A stretch of 64,000 nucleotides of DNA from the NCBI RefSeq assembly GCF_013178945.1, contig NZ_JABFDM010000009.1, forward strand, positions 186,001 through 250,000, read 5' to 3'. How positions within the stretch are numbered: the first letter of the stretch is position 1; every line of letters begins with the position of its first letter. Shown one piece after another: positions 42,801-51,524 of this stretch. Source of the stretch: Bradyrhizobium aeschynomenes. Its GTDB lineage: Bacteria > Pseudomonadota > Alphaproteobacteria > Rhizobiales > Xanthobacteraceae. The notes under the pieces were generated by a model. The model was given only the letters and a program-made list of their open reading frames with translations. It was not told the DNA's origin and made no database searches. Both the position numbers and the translations under genes were made by a program.

Positions 42801-44660
42801 ATGAGTGCAGTGGAACGGCTTGACGAGCGGCAGAGCGCTGCCCCCATGGCGCAGGAGGCGGTGGAAGATGCCGTCGCCGCCGTCGAGGCGCTGACCGAGC
42901 CGGCCGTCCCGGTTCGCCGCTCCAAGCTGCGTCCGCTGCTGGCGCTGGCCCCCTATATCGCCCGCTACCGCATCCGCGCCGTTCTCGCCCTGGTCGCGCT
43001 GACGATCGCCGCATTGACCACCCTGCTGGTGCCGGTCGCGGTCCGCCGCATGATCGATTTCGGCTTCACGCCGAAGGGCATCGAGCTGATCAACAGCTAT
43101 TTCAGCGTGATGATCGCAGTGGTTGCCGTGCTCGCGCTGGCAAGCGCCGCCCGCTACTATCTCGTCATGACGATCGGCGAGCGCATCGTCGCCGACATCC
43201 GCCGCGACGTGTTCGCGCATCTGATGTCGCTGTCGCCGTCGTTCTTCGATTCCGCGCGCTCCGGCGAGCTGGTGTCGCGGCTCACCGCCGATACGACGCA
43301 GATCAAGTCGGCGGCCGGCGCCTCGGTCTCGATCGCGCTGCGCAATCTGCTGCTGTTTCTCGGCGCCACCGCGATGATGGTGTTCACGAGCCCGAAGCTG
43401 TCCTTGTTCGTGCTGCTGGCGATCCCGCTGATCGTGCTGCCGCTGGTGGCCTTCGGGCGCTGGGTGCGCCGTCTGTCGCGCAACGCGCAGGATACGCTCG
43501 CCGATGCCTCGGCCTATGCCTCGGAGCTGGTCGGCGCGATCAGGACCGTACAGGCCTATACCAGCGAGAAGCTTGCGGCCGGCCGCTTCGGCGGCGAGGT
43601 CGAGCAGGCCTATGAGGCGGCGCGGGTCTCGACCAAGGCGCGCGGCGTGCTCACCGCGATCATCATCTTCATCGTGTTCTCTAGCGTCGTCGCGATCCTC
43701 TGGGTCGGCTCGCATGACGTGCTGACCGGCAACATCAGCGCCGGCCGGCTCGGCCAGTTCGTGCTCTATGCGGCCTTCGCCGCCGCCGGCCTCGGCCAGC
43801 TCTCGGAGGTCTGGGGCGAGGTCTCGGCGGCCTCGGGTGCTGCGGAGCGGCTGTTCGAGCTGCTGCACGTCCAGCCGGAGATCACCGCGCCCGCACGGCC
43901 CGTGGCGCTGCCCGAGCCGGCGCGCGGCGACATCGGCTTCGAGCGCGTCAGCTTCGCCTATCCGAGCCGTCCCGACGTTCGGGTCCTCGAGGACGTGTCG
44001 TTTGCGATCCGTGCCGGCGAGAAGGTCGCGATCGTCGGCCCGTCCGGCGCCGGCAAGAGCACGCTGTTTCATCTCTTGCTACGCTTTTACGATCCGGCGT
44101 CAGGCACGATCTCGGTCGACGGCGTGCCCGTGCGCGCCGCCGATCCGCGCAAGGTGCGCGAGCGGATGGCGCTGGTGCCGCAGGAGTCCGTCGTGTTCGC
44201 GGCAAGCGCGCGCGAGAACATTCGCTTCGGCCGCCCCGAGGCCACCGACGCCGAGGTCGAGCGCGCCGCCGACCTCGCCCATGCCAGCGAGTTCATCCGC
44301 CGCTTGCCGGAAGGGTTCGAGACCCAGCTCGGCGAGCGCGGCGTGACCTTGTCCGGCGGCCAGCGCCAGCGCATCGCGATTGCGCGCGCCATCCTGCGCG
44401 ATGCGCCGCTGCTGCTGCTCGACGAGGCGACCTCGGCGCTCGACGCCGAGAGCGAGACCCTGGTGCAGACGGCGCTCGAAGGCCTGATGAAGGACCGCAC
44501 GACGCTGGTGATCGCGCATCGTCTCGCGACAGTGTTGTCCTGCGACCGCATCCTCGTGATGGACCGTGGCCGGATCGTCGAGCAGGGCACGCATTCGTCG
44601 CTGGTCGCCGCCAATGGCCTCTATGCGCGGCTGGCGCGGCTGCAGTTCGAGACCGTGTAG
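42801..44660 (+). CDS. ABC exporter with fused membrane and ATPase domains (MsbA-like)
   Basis: A 619-residue half-transporter. The N-terminal membrane domain has six helices (about residues 50-340, including YYLVMTIGERIVADIRRDVFAHLM), followed by the ATPase: Walker A GPSGAGKST (about 395), Q-loop LVPQESVVF, signature LSGGQRQRIAIARAI and Walker B LLLLDEATSALD, H-loop IAHRL. It probably works as a homodimer exporting a lipid or drug. ATG at 42801 with AGGTGG upstream is preferred; an in-frame ATG at 42726 adds 25 residues. Substrate unknown. The nearest neighbours give no hint. Confidence 0.9.
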   Translation: MSAVERLDERQSAAPMAQEAVEDAVAAVEALTEPAVPVRRSKLRPLLALAPYIARYRIRAVLALVALTIAALTTLLVPVAVRRMIDFGFTPKGIELINSYFSVMIAVVAVLALASAARYYLVMTIGERIVADIRRDVFAHLMSLSPSFFDSARSGELVSRLTADTTQIKSAAGASVSIALRNLLLFLGATAMMVFTSPKLSLFVLLAIPLIVLPLVAFGRWVRRLSRNAQDTLADASAYASELVGAIRTVQAYTSEKLAAGRFGGEVEQAYEAARVSTKARGVLTAIIIFIVFSSVVAILWVGSHDVLTGNISAGRLGQFVLYAAFAAAGLGQLSEVWGEVSAASGAAERLFELLHVQPEITAPARPVALPEPARGDIGFERVSFAYPSRPDVRVLEDVSFAIRAGEKVAIVGPSGAGKSTLFHLLLRFYDPASGTISVDGVPVRAADPRKVRERMALVPQESVVFAASARENIRFGRPEATDAEVERAADLAHASEFIRRLPEGFETQLGERGVTLSGGQRQRIAIARAILRDAPLLLLDEATSALDAESETLVQTALEGLMKDRTTLVIAHRLATVLSCDRILVMDRGRIVEQGTHSSLVAANGLYARLARLQFETV

Positions 44661-44797
44661 TTTCAGCAACACCCGTGGACGGTCTGCAACACCGCGAATT
44701 CTCGTCGCAGACCCTGCAACCTTTCTGCAGCTTTATACGTTCCCTGCGCGAAACTTCATGGCGCCATTCATGCTGTGGCGCCCATCGCACAGGATGA

Positions 44798-45004
44798 ATG
44801 ACCATGCCCTATCGTCGTGGCAGCTTTGCCCTCACGCCGCCGTCGTTCGTGATCTTCGCCATCGCGCTGGTGCTCGCGCTCGTCGCGATGCTCGCGCACT
44901 ACATGCACGCCTCGGTGCCGCTGCTGTCCGCCGCCCACGCCTTCGACGCGCTGGCGATCGCCTTCGTGGTGCTGACGGTGGGCGTGCTGTTTCGTGGCGT
45001 GTAG
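44798..45004 (+). CDS. Small membrane protein, unknown
   Basis: A 68-residue protein with two hydrophobic segments, FVIFAIALVLALVAMLAHY (about residues 17-36) and HAFDALAIAFVVLTVGVLF (about 47-65), and a basic N-terminus. A purine-rich AGGATGA precedes the ATG at 44798; ATG at 44804 is also possible. The hydrophobic periodicity and the ribosome site support a real gene. It lies alone between the exporter gene and a palindromic repeat. Not recognised. Confidence 0.65.
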   Translation: MTMPYRRGSFALTPPSFVIFAIALVLALVAMLAHYMHASVPLLSAAHAFDALAIAFVVLTVGVLFRGV

Positions 45005-45025
45005 TTGCTGATATTGCTGCCCACT

Positions 45026-45174
45026 CGGTGTCGTCCCGGCGAACGCCGGGACCCATAACCCCGGTCGAATGTTTGGTAGTCGAACATCGCCACATCGTTC
45101 TTCGCAACACCTCTGCTGCGGAGTATGGGTCCCGGATCTGCCCTCGCTACGCTCGGTTGTCCGGGATGACAGCG
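45026..45174. repeat. Intergenic palindromic repeat, family R1, copy B
   Basis: A 149-bp element with the same left end as copies A and C (CGGTGTCGTCCCGG at 45026-45039). The right end is degenerate (12 of 14 bases, 45161-45174) and the inside has been rearranged, with an extra CGAACGCCGGGACCCATAA near the left. It fills the gap between the small membrane protein gene and the GNAT gene. Confidence 0.8.
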
Positions 45175-45205
45175 GTAGGTTCGGCCGGCGGCGGTGTGTC
45201 TGTGC

Positions 45206-45655
45206 CTAGGGCGTCCACGCCATCCGCAGCACCGGGCGGCCGGACGTCGGGTTGACGTCTTCGCCGGCTTCGATGAAGCCGTTGCGCTTGTAGAAGCTGA
45301 TGGCGCGCGCGTTGTCCTTGTTCACCAGCAGGGTGATGCCAGAGGGAGACCGCTGCTTGGCGGCGTCGACGAGCTGCGTCGCGAGCGGTGAGCCCCAATG
45401 CGCAGGTGATACGACAAGCTGGTCGAGATAACCCGTAGCATCGATGGTGACGAAGCCCGCGAGCGTGCCTTCAGTTTCGCCGACGATCACCGCGGCCTTG
45501 GGGACCAGCTCGCTCCGCCACCGCTCGCGCCACCACGGCACCCGCGCGGCGAAATCGATGGTAGGATAGGCGAGCTGCCACGTCTCCTGCCACAGCGCGA
45601 TCGTCGCGTCTTCATCGGCGGCGCGATAGGGACGGAGGGTGAAGGGCGACGTCAC
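45206..45655 (-). CDS. GNAT family N-acetyltransferase
   Basis: A 149-residue acetyl-CoA-dependent transferase. The N-terminal FTLRPYRAADEDATIALW, the central GFVTIDATGYLDQLVVSPAHWGSPLATQLVDAA (acetyl-CoA pyrophosphate loop, here a divergent Q/RxxGxG/A) and the C-terminal NARAISFYKRNGFIEAGE are typical GNAT blocks. Its start overlaps the end of the upstream MotB-like gene by 4 bp, so the two are translationally coupled. Substrate, protein or small molecule, unknown. Confidence 0.9.
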   Translation of the reverse strand: MTSPFTLRPYRAADEDATIALWQETWQLAYPTIDFAARVPWWRERWRSELVPKAAVIVGETEGTLAGFVTIDATGYLDQLVVSPAHWGSPLATQLVDAAKQRSPSGITLLVNKDNARAISFYKRNGFIEAGEDVNPTSGRPVLRMAWTP

Positions 45656-46680
45656 CGCTCCGTCAGCTTCAATTCGATACGGCGGTTGCGGCGGAAGGCG
45701 TCCTCGGTGTTCGCGGGATCGAGCGGCTGGAATTCGGCAAAGCCCGCCGCGACGAGGCGCTGGGCGGGTACGCCGAGCGAGATCATATACTGTACCACCG
45801 AGATGGCGCGCGCCGACGACAACTCCCAGTTCGACTTGAACACCGGGCTGTTGATCGGACGAACGTCGGTGTGGCCGTCCACCCGCAGCACCCAGGAGAT
45901 CTCGGCCGGGATCTGCTTGTCGAGATCGACCAGGGCCGTCGCCACCGAGTTCAGCTCCTGCTGTCCCTCCGGCAGCAGCGTCGCTTGCCCGGTGTCGAAG
46001 AACACCTCCGACTGGAATACAAAGCGGTCGCCGACGACGCGGATGTCGGGACGGTTGCCGAGGATCGCGCGCAGCCGGCCGAAGAACTCCGAGCGGTAGC
46101 GCGTCAGCTCCTGCACCCGCTGGGCCAGTGCGACGTTGAGGCGCGAGCCGAGATCGGCGATCCGGCTCTGCGATTCCTTGTCGCGCTTCTCGGACGCGTC
46201 GAGCGCGTCCTCGAGCGCCGCGAGCTGACGCCTGAGCGCGCTGATCTGCTGGTTGAGCACCTCGATCTGGGCCAGGGCCCGCGCCGTGACCTGCTTCTCG
46301 GAATCGAGCGCGCGATTGAGCTCCGAAGCGCGTCCTGCGGCATTGCTGCCGGCATTGGCGAGCCCGTCATAGAGCCCCTTGATGCGGTCGCGCTCGGCCT
46401 CGGCATTGGAAAGGCCGGCGCGCAGCTGCGCGACCTGGTCGTCGAGCGACAGCTTGCCGAGCTTCTCCAGCGACAGCATCTCGTTGAGCTGCGCGATCTT
46501 GGCGTTGAGCTGCTCCAGCGCCTTGTCCTTGCCGGTGACCTCCTGCGACAGGAAGAACTGCACCACCAGGAACACGGTCAGCAGGAACACGATCGACAGC
46601 ACCAGGGTCGACAGCGCGTCGACGAAGCCCGGCCAGTAGTTGAGGCCGGACTCTCCCCGGCGGGAACGGGCCAGCGCCAT
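45652..46680 (-). CDS. MotB-like protein: membrane anchor, coiled coil and OmpA-like domain
   Basis: A 342-residue protein with one transmembrane helix at about residues 20-45. At its start, NYWPGFVDALSTL holds an Asp (about 21) placed like the proton-carrying Asp of MotB. A long coiled coil follows (about 50-200), then an OmpA-like peptidoglycan-binding domain (about 215-340) with VFFDTGQATL, VDGHTDVRPI and RRIELKLTE. With the upstream MotA/TolQ-like protein it forms a likely proton-driven stator that grips the cell wall. It is not in a flagellar locus. It overlaps the GNAT gene by 4 bp. Confidence 0.88.
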   Translation of the reverse strand: MALARSRRGESGLNYWPGFVDALSTLVLSIVFLLTVFLVVQFFLSQEVTGKDKALEQLNAKIAQLNEMLSLEKLGKLSLDDQVAQLRAGLSNAEAERDRIKGLYDGLANAGSNAAGRASELNRALDSEKQVTARALAQIEVLNQQISALRRQLAALEDALDASEKRDKESQSRIADLGSRLNVALAQRVQELTRYRSEFFGRLRAILGNRPDIRVVGDRFVFQSEVFFDTGQATLLPEGQQELNSVATALVDLDKQIPAEISWVLRVDGHTDVRPINSPVFKSNWELSSARAISVVQYMISLGVPAQRLVAAGFAEFQPLDPANTEDAFRRNRRIELKLTER

Positions 46681-46762
46681 TCAGCGTCTCCTCAAGTAAC
46701 GGTTGGCTTGCGGTGTTGCCAAGCTTGTCGCCGATTGGAAGTGACGGCGCATCCGCGGACTC

Positions 46763-46920
46763 GGTGCACCCTCTCCCCTTGTGGGAGAGGGTGGCGGGCA
46801 TGAGCGCAGCGAAATGCGCGCCGGGTGAGGGGTTCTCTCCGCGGAGACAGACCCCTCACCCGGCTCGCGCCCGCTCCGCGTGCGCGATCCACCCTCTCCC
46901 ACAAGGGGAGAGGGTGCACC
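46763..46920. repeat. Long nested palindromic repeat, family R4
   Basis: A 158-bp element with perfect 29-bp terminal arms (46763-46791 and 46892-46920). Each arm also folds on itself (CCCTCTCCCC with GGGAGAGGG), and an inner 13-bp pair is found at 46821-46833 and 46851-46863 (CCGGGTGAGGGGT). It occupies the 334-bp gap between the MotB-like and MotA-like genes; the rest of the gap shows nothing else. Confidence 0.85.
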
Positions 46921-47014
46921 GCTGCTGTGGCACGATGGGTGTTCATCACAACCAAAACGGTCACCGCCTTCTGCGTGAAGTCGTTCGTCGCGTTCGACGG
47001 CGCAACCACGCCGC

Positions 47015-48016
47015 TCAACTCTTCTCCGTCTGCCGCGCCAGCCGCTCCAAGAGCCGCTTGATCTCGCGGTTCTGCTCGCCCTGGCCGTCGGCCCATTCGC
47101 GGATCATCTGCTGCTCGGTGCGCATGTGCGCGACCAGGCCCTGGATCGCCTCGGCGAGGTTGGCCATGGCCGCGGTGGCGCCGCGATTGGAGCCTTCCTC
47201 CATCGCCGTACGCAGCCGCTCGATGGCCACCGAGAGGTCGGCGCCGGTGTCGCCGGTGCCGCCATATTCCCGCACCGTGCCGGCCAGCCAGTCCTCCAGG
47301 TCGGTATAGAAGCGGTTCTGCGCCTGGCTCGACTGCAGGTCGAGGAAGCCCAGGATCAGCGAGCCGGCGAGGCCGAACAGCGAGGACGAGAACGAGATGC
47401 CCATGCCGCTGAGCGGGGCGGCGAGACCGCCCTTGAGGGTGTCGAACAGCGCGCCGGCGTCGCCGCCGACCTTGAGCCCGTCGATCACCTTGCCGACCGA
47501 GCCCACGGTCTCGATCAGGCCCCAGAAGGTGCCGAGCAGGCCGAGGAAGACCAGCAGGCCGGTCATGTAGCGGGAGATGTCACGGGCCTCGTCCAGCCGG
47601 GTGGCGATGGAGTCGAGCAGATGGCGCATGGTCTGCTGCGAGATCGACATCCGCCCGGTGCGCTCGCGGCCGAGGATGGCGGCCATGGGAGCCAGCAGGA
47701 CCGGGTGGCGAGGCACCGCGAGGCCGGGGTCGGCGATACGGAAATTGTTCACCCAGGAGACTTCCGGATACAGCCGGACGACCTGCCGGAACGCCAGGAT
47801 GACGCCGATCAGCAGCACCGCCCCGATCAGGGCGTTGAGGCCGGGATTGGCGAAGAACGCCATGATGATCTGCTTGTAGAGCACGACCCCGACCAGGGCG
47901 CACAGCACCAGGAAGACCAGCATCCGCACCAGGAAGATCCGGGGCGTGGACAGTTTGGTCGGGTCGACGCCCATGGCGGAGCGGGGAGGGGAGCCTTGAG
48001 GCATTGTCGATGACAT
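47015..48016 (-). CDS. MotA/TolQ/ExbB-like proton channel protein
   Basis: A 333-residue inner-membrane protein. Two hydrophobic segments near the N-terminus (about 30-80) precede a cytosolic part, and two more at about 155-180 and 205-245, with GLLGTFWGLIETVGSVG and the TolQ/MotA-type AAPLSGMGISFSSSLFGLAGSLILG. The C-terminal 80 residues are helical and charged. It pairs with the following MotB-like protein to form an ion channel, probably proton driven. The start at 48016 is one of several in-frame ATGs (48004, 47974) without strong ribosome sites. The partner that it would move is not evident. Confidence 0.85.
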   Translation of the reverse strand: MSSTMPQGSPPRSAMGVDPTKLSTPRIFLVRMLVFLVLCALVGVVLYKQIIMAFFANPGLNALIGAVLLIGVILAFRQVVRLYPEVSWVNNFRIADPGLAVPRHPVLLAPMAAILGRERTGRMSISQQTMRHLLDSIATRLDEARDISRYMTGLLVFLGLLGTFWGLIETVGSVGKVIDGLKVGGDAGALFDTLKGGLAAPLSGMGISFSSSLFGLAGSLILGFLDLQSSQAQNRFYTDLEDWLAGTVREYGGTGDTGADLSVAIERLRTAMEEGSNRGATAAMANLAEAIQGLVAHMRTEQQMIREWADGQGEQNREIKRLLERLARQTEKS

Positions 48017-48186
48017 CCGTTGCGGGGACCGGTCCCGAAAATCCACTATGGCATAGCAGGGTCCGGAGAACAGCCGCGATCGGCGCAATCCCCGTCCCTG
48101 GACGGAACCATGGCTGAAACCGGCGGGCATCCGCGGCGTAGTTAGTCCCGTTGGCTCTTATCTAGCGGGAATGCCCGGGCTTTGTC

Positions 48187-48999
48187 ATGACCATCGTTGA
48201 TTATCTGCAGGCGCTGCTGGCGCTGGCTTTGGCGCTCTCCCTGCTCATGGCGGCCGCCTGGGTGGTGCAGCAACGCACCGGGAATTCCGGCTGGGTCGAC
48301 ACGATCTGGACATTTTCCGTCGGCCTCGTCGGGTCCGCCGGCGCGATCTGGCCCGTGGGCGGTGATGCTCCCAACGCGCGGCAATGGCTGGTCGCGGTGC
48401 TTGTGGCGATTTGGTCGCTCCGGCTGGGCGGCCATGTCGCGGCGCGAACCCGGGGCATGTCCGATGATCCGCGCTATGCTGAATTCGCCCGGCAATGGGG
48501 GGACGCCGCGCCACGGCGGATGTTCTTTTTCCTGCAGCAGCAGGCCTGGGGCGCGATCCCGCTGGTCTCAGCCATGTTCGTCGCAGCGCACGCGCCAGCG
48601 GCCGAGTTGCGGCTGCAGGACTATCTCGGCATCCTCGTGCTGTTCACAGGCATCGCGGGCGAGGCGCTGGCCGATGCCCAGCTCAAGGCGTTTCGGGAAG
48701 ATCCCGTCAACAAGGGCAAGGTCTGCGACGTCGGCCTGTGGCGCTGGTCGCGGCATCCCAACTATTTTTTCGAATGGGTGTGCTGGCTCGCTTATCCCGT
48801 CATCGCGTTGTCACCTGACAACCCCTGGGGGCTCGCCAGCCTGCTGGCGCCGCTGCTGATGTACTACATCCTGGTCCACTTCACCGGCATCCCGCCGCTG
48901 GAAGAACAGATGCTGCGCTCACGCGGCGACCGCTACCGGGCCTATCAGGCCCGCACCAGTGCGTTCTTCCCCCTGCCGCCCAATCCTGCTGCGAAGTAA
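48187..48999 (+). CDS. DUF1295 membrane protein (steroid 5-alpha-reductase-like)
   Basis: A 270-residue integral membrane protein with about six or seven helices. The C-terminal block GLWRWSRHPNYFFEWVCWLAYPV and the ending EEQMLRSRGDRYRAYQARTSAFFPLPP are typical of DUF1295, whose fold resembles NADPH-using steroid 5-alpha-reductases and ICMT-like enzymes. It is followed 12 bp later by a lipid methyltransferase-like gene, an association seen in many proteobacteria. Together they may methylate and reduce unsaturated fatty acyl chains; the reaction is inference. Confidence 0.88.
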   Translation: MTIVDYLQALLALALALSLLMAAAWVVQQRTGNSGWVDTIWTFSVGLVGSAGAIWPVGGDAPNARQWLVAVLVAIWSLRLGGHVAARTRGMSDDPRYAEFARQWGDAAPRRMFFFLQQQAWGAIPLVSAMFVAAHAPAAELRLQDYLGILVLFTGIAGEALADAQLKAFREDPVNKGKVCDVGLWRWSRHPNYFFEWVCWLAYPVIALSPDNPWGLASLLAPLLMYYILVHFTGIPPLEEQMLRSRGDRYRAYQARTSAFFPLPPNPAAK

Positions 49000-49011
49000 C
49001 GGAGCCCGAGC

Positions 49012-50040
49012 ATGAGCTTCATCTCCACCATCATCGGCGCCGCGGAACGCGTGCCGCTGCCCGACGCCGTGATCCGCGCCGCCATCCAAGAATTGTGCGC
49101 CCGTACGGCAACGCGGCTCGGTGGTGTCAATGCCATGGGGGACGCGGAGTTCGCCCGCCTGCTGACGACGCGCCCGATCGCCGAGCATACCGATGCGGCG
49201 AACAGCCAGCATTACGAGGTGCCGGCCGCGTTCTTCGCCCGGGTGCTCGGGCCGAACCGCAAATATTCCTGCTGCTTCTACAAGGAGCCGGTGTCGACCC
49301 TTCAGGAGGCGGAGGAGGAGGCGCTGCGCCAGACCGTCGCCAATGCCGATTTGCAGGACGGCCAGAGCATCCTCGAGCTCGGCTGCGGCTGGGGCTCGCT
49401 GTCGCTGTTCATGGCCCGGCAGTTCCCGCATGCGAGGATCACGGCGGTGTCGAATTCGCATTCGCAGCGACGCGCCATCGAGGAAATGGCGGACGCGCGC
49501 GGTCTGCTCAATCTCCGCGTCATCACCGCAGACATGAACCATTTCACCCCGGAGGCGCGCTTCGACCGCGTCGTCTCGGTCGAGATGTTCGAGCACATGA
49601 TGAATTGGCGCGCGCTGCTGTCGCGCGTGAGATCATGGCTGGCGCCGGACGGACGGCTGTTCATGCATGTCTTCACCCACCGCACCGGTTCCTACCTGTT
49701 CGATCGCAACGATCGCGAGGATTGGATCGCCCAGCACTTCTTCACCGGCGGCGTCATGCCGAGCCACGGCCTGATCCGGCAGTACGAGGATCTGTTCGCG
49801 GTCGAGAAGGAATGGCGCTGGAGCGGCATGCACTATCAGCGGACGGCCAAGGACTGGCTGGCCAATTTCGATGCCGACCGCGACCGCATCCTGCAGGTGC
49901 TGCAGCCGGTCTATGGCGACGACGCCACGCTGTGGATGCGCCGCTGGCGCTGGTTCTTCCTCGCCACATCGGGCCTGTTCGGCCACGACGAGGGCCGCGA
50001 ATGGGGCGTCAGTCACTACCGCCTGCGGCCCGTCGGCTAA
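49012..50040 (+). CDS. Cyclopropane-fatty-acid synthase/coclaurine methyltransferase-like enzyme
   Basis: A 342-residue SAM-dependent methyltransferase. HYEVPAAFFARVLGPNRKYSCCFY, the SAM loop LELGCGWGSLSLFMARQFP (about residue 125) and VVSVEMFEHMMNW (about 185) belong to the cyclopropane-fatty-acyl-phospholipid synthase superfamily. It is shorter than E. coli Cfa (382) and closer in layout to plant coclaurine N-methyltransferase-like proteins. The DUF1295 gene sits 12 bp upstream. It probably adds a methyl or methylene group to phospholipid acyl chains, though a different acceptor cannot be ruled out. Confidence 0.85.
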   Translation: MSFISTIIGAAERVPLPDAVIRAAIQELCARTATRLGGVNAMGDAEFARLLTTRPIAEHTDAANSQHYEVPAAFFARVLGPNRKYSCCFYKEPVSTLQEAEEEALRQTVANADLQDGQSILELGCGWGSLSLFMARQFPHARITAVSNSHSQRRAIEEMADARGLLNLRVITADMNHFTPEARFDRVVSVEMFEHMMNWRALLSRVRSWLAPDGRLFMHVFTHRTGSYLFDRNDREDWIAQHFFTGGVMPSHGLIRQYEDLFAVEKEWRWSGMHYQRTAKDWLANFDADRDRILQVLQPVYGDDATLWMRRWRWFFLATSGLFGHDEGREWGVSHYRLRPVG

Positions 50041-50324
50041 GCCGCAGATCGTAGTGGGAACCCGCCGGAACTTGAGCGGGATTCGCGTTTCGCTGTGCGG
50101 AACCTGCGGGAACTTGCTCGCCACAATGCGCTCACAATCGAGTGAATCGGAAAAATCATCGATTAATCAAGCAAGTATCTCGTGTGACATCAAGCCGCCC
50201 GGCCGCTGCGTTGCGTCGCAGCACCGCGCTTTTATGGTGCGGGACACGCTCGGCTCCAGAATGGGCCATTACCCGGTCATCCGGTCGACTTCTTTCCAAC
50301 ATGATCCAGGGGGCTCCAAGACTC

Positions 50325-51518
50325 ATGTCTCGTTTTCGCGCGTCGCTGCTCAGCAGTGCATTGATGCTCGCAGCCGCGCCGCTGCTGGCCGGCTGCAACG
50401 AAGGTTCTCAGGCTCAGGCTCACGCCAATGAGCAAGTCGTGGTTCCCCACGTCGGCATCATCACCGTCGAGCAGAAGGCGCGGGCGATCGTCCGCGAGCT
50501 GCCCGGCCGCATCGCGCCCACCCGCGTCTCCGACGTGCGGCCGCGGGTGTCCGGCATCATCGTCGAGCGGCTGTTCCGCCAGGGCAGCGAGGTCAAGGCC
50601 GGCGATCCGCTCTACCGCCTCGATCAGAAGCCGTTCGAGGTCGAGATCCTGTCGAGCCGCGCCGCGCTCGCCAAGGCCGAGGCGGTGCATGAGCGCGCCG
50701 TGCAGCAGGCGAACCGGATCGCGCAACTGTTCAAGGAGCGCGCCGCCCCGGCGGTCGAAAACGAGAAGGCGATCTCGGGAGAACGCGAGGCCGCCGCCGA
50801 CATCGAGGCGCGCAAGGCGGATCTCGCCCGCGCCCAGCTCAATCTCGACTACGCGACCGTGCGCGCGCCGATCGACGGCATCGTCGGCGCGGCCCAGCTC
50901 AGCGAGGGCGCGATTGCCGTTCAGAACGAGACCTCGCTTGTCACGATCCAGCAGCTCGATCCGATCTATGCCGACTTCACCCAGTCGGTCAGCGAGCTCA
51001 ACCGCCTGCGCCGCGCCTTCGAGTCGGGCGATCTCGATCAGATCTCGCCCGATGCGATCAAGGTCCGCCTCGTGCTCGACGACGGCACGCCCTATTCGAT
51101 TCCGGGCAAGCTGCTGTTCTCCGACGCCAAGGTCGATGCCGCGACCGGGCAGGTCACCCTGCGCGGAGAGTTCGCCAATCCCAAGCGCGAGCTGTTGCCG
51201 GGCATGTATGTCCGCGTCCGCATCGAGCAGGGCATCGACAGCGACTCGGTCGCGGTTCCGCAGCAGGCGGTGCAGCGCAATGCCGCCGGCGGCTCCGAAG
51301 TCTATGTCATCCGCGACGACAGCCGTGCGATCGCGCGTCCGATCCGCACCGGACCGGTGCAGGATGGCCTGGTGTTGATCACCGACGGACTGCGCGCCGG
51401 CGACAAGGTCGTGGTCGACGGCTTCCAGAAGTTTGCAGCCGGCGACAAGGTCGCGCCCCAGGCCTGGACCGAGGTCAGCGCGGCGGCTCAGCTCGAAACG
51501 AAGTCAGCGTCGCGGTAA
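50325..51518 (+). CDS. RND efflux periplasmic adaptor (AcrA/MexA-like)
   Basis: A 397-residue lipoprotein that links an inner-membrane RND pump to an outer-membrane channel. The signal ends in LLAGC (Cys about 24). The biotinyl-lipoyl halves (VSDVRPRVSGIIVERLF and YATVRAPIDGIVGAAQLSEG) flank an alpha hairpin (about 95-160), followed by beta-barrel and membrane-proximal domains. ATG at 50325 has a distant AGGGGG; the in-frame ATG at 50301 is less likely. The pump gene follows after 6 bp. No local repressor gene or outer-membrane factor gene is seen; the 284-bp upstream region has two GGAACTTG direct repeats but no clear promoter. Confidence 0.92.
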   Translation: MSRFRASLLSSALMLAAAPLLAGCNEGSQAQAHANEQVVVPHVGIITVEQKARAIVRELPGRIAPTRVSDVRPRVSGIIVERLFRQGSEVKAGDPLYRLDQKPFEVEILSSRAALAKAEAVHERAVQQANRIAQLFKERAAPAVENEKAISGEREAAADIEARKADLARAQLNLDYATVRAPIDGIVGAAQLSEGAIAVQNETSLVTIQQLDPIYADFTQSVSELNRLRRAFESGDLDQISPDAIKVRLVLDDGTPYSIPGKLLFSDAKVDAATGQVTLRGEFANPKRELLPGMYVRVRIEQGIDSDSVAVPQQAVQRNAAGGSEVYVIRDDSRAIARPIRTGPVQDGLVLITDGLRAGDKVVVDGFQKFAAGDKVAPQAWTEVSAAAQLETKSASR

Positions 51519-51524
51519 GTCCTG

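Noticed and set aside
45652..48016. Possible Zorya-type defence system (ZorA/ZorB-like channel pair)
   Set aside because: The pair resembles ZorAB in general plan, but no ZorC, ZorD or ZorE-like helicase or nuclease gene is adjacent. The neighbours are GNAT and lipid enzymes. A housekeeping stator is more likely.
48187..50040. Assignment as furan fatty acid biosynthesis genes (Ufa-type)
   Set aside because: The Ufa set as I know it includes a desaturase and an oxygenase that are not seen here; DUF1295 is not part of that set, so I keep the call general.
50041..50324. EcfG-type promoter before the RND adaptor gene
   Set aside because: GGAAC occurs several times, but the distance to the only CGTT is 14 or 24 bases, not 16-17.
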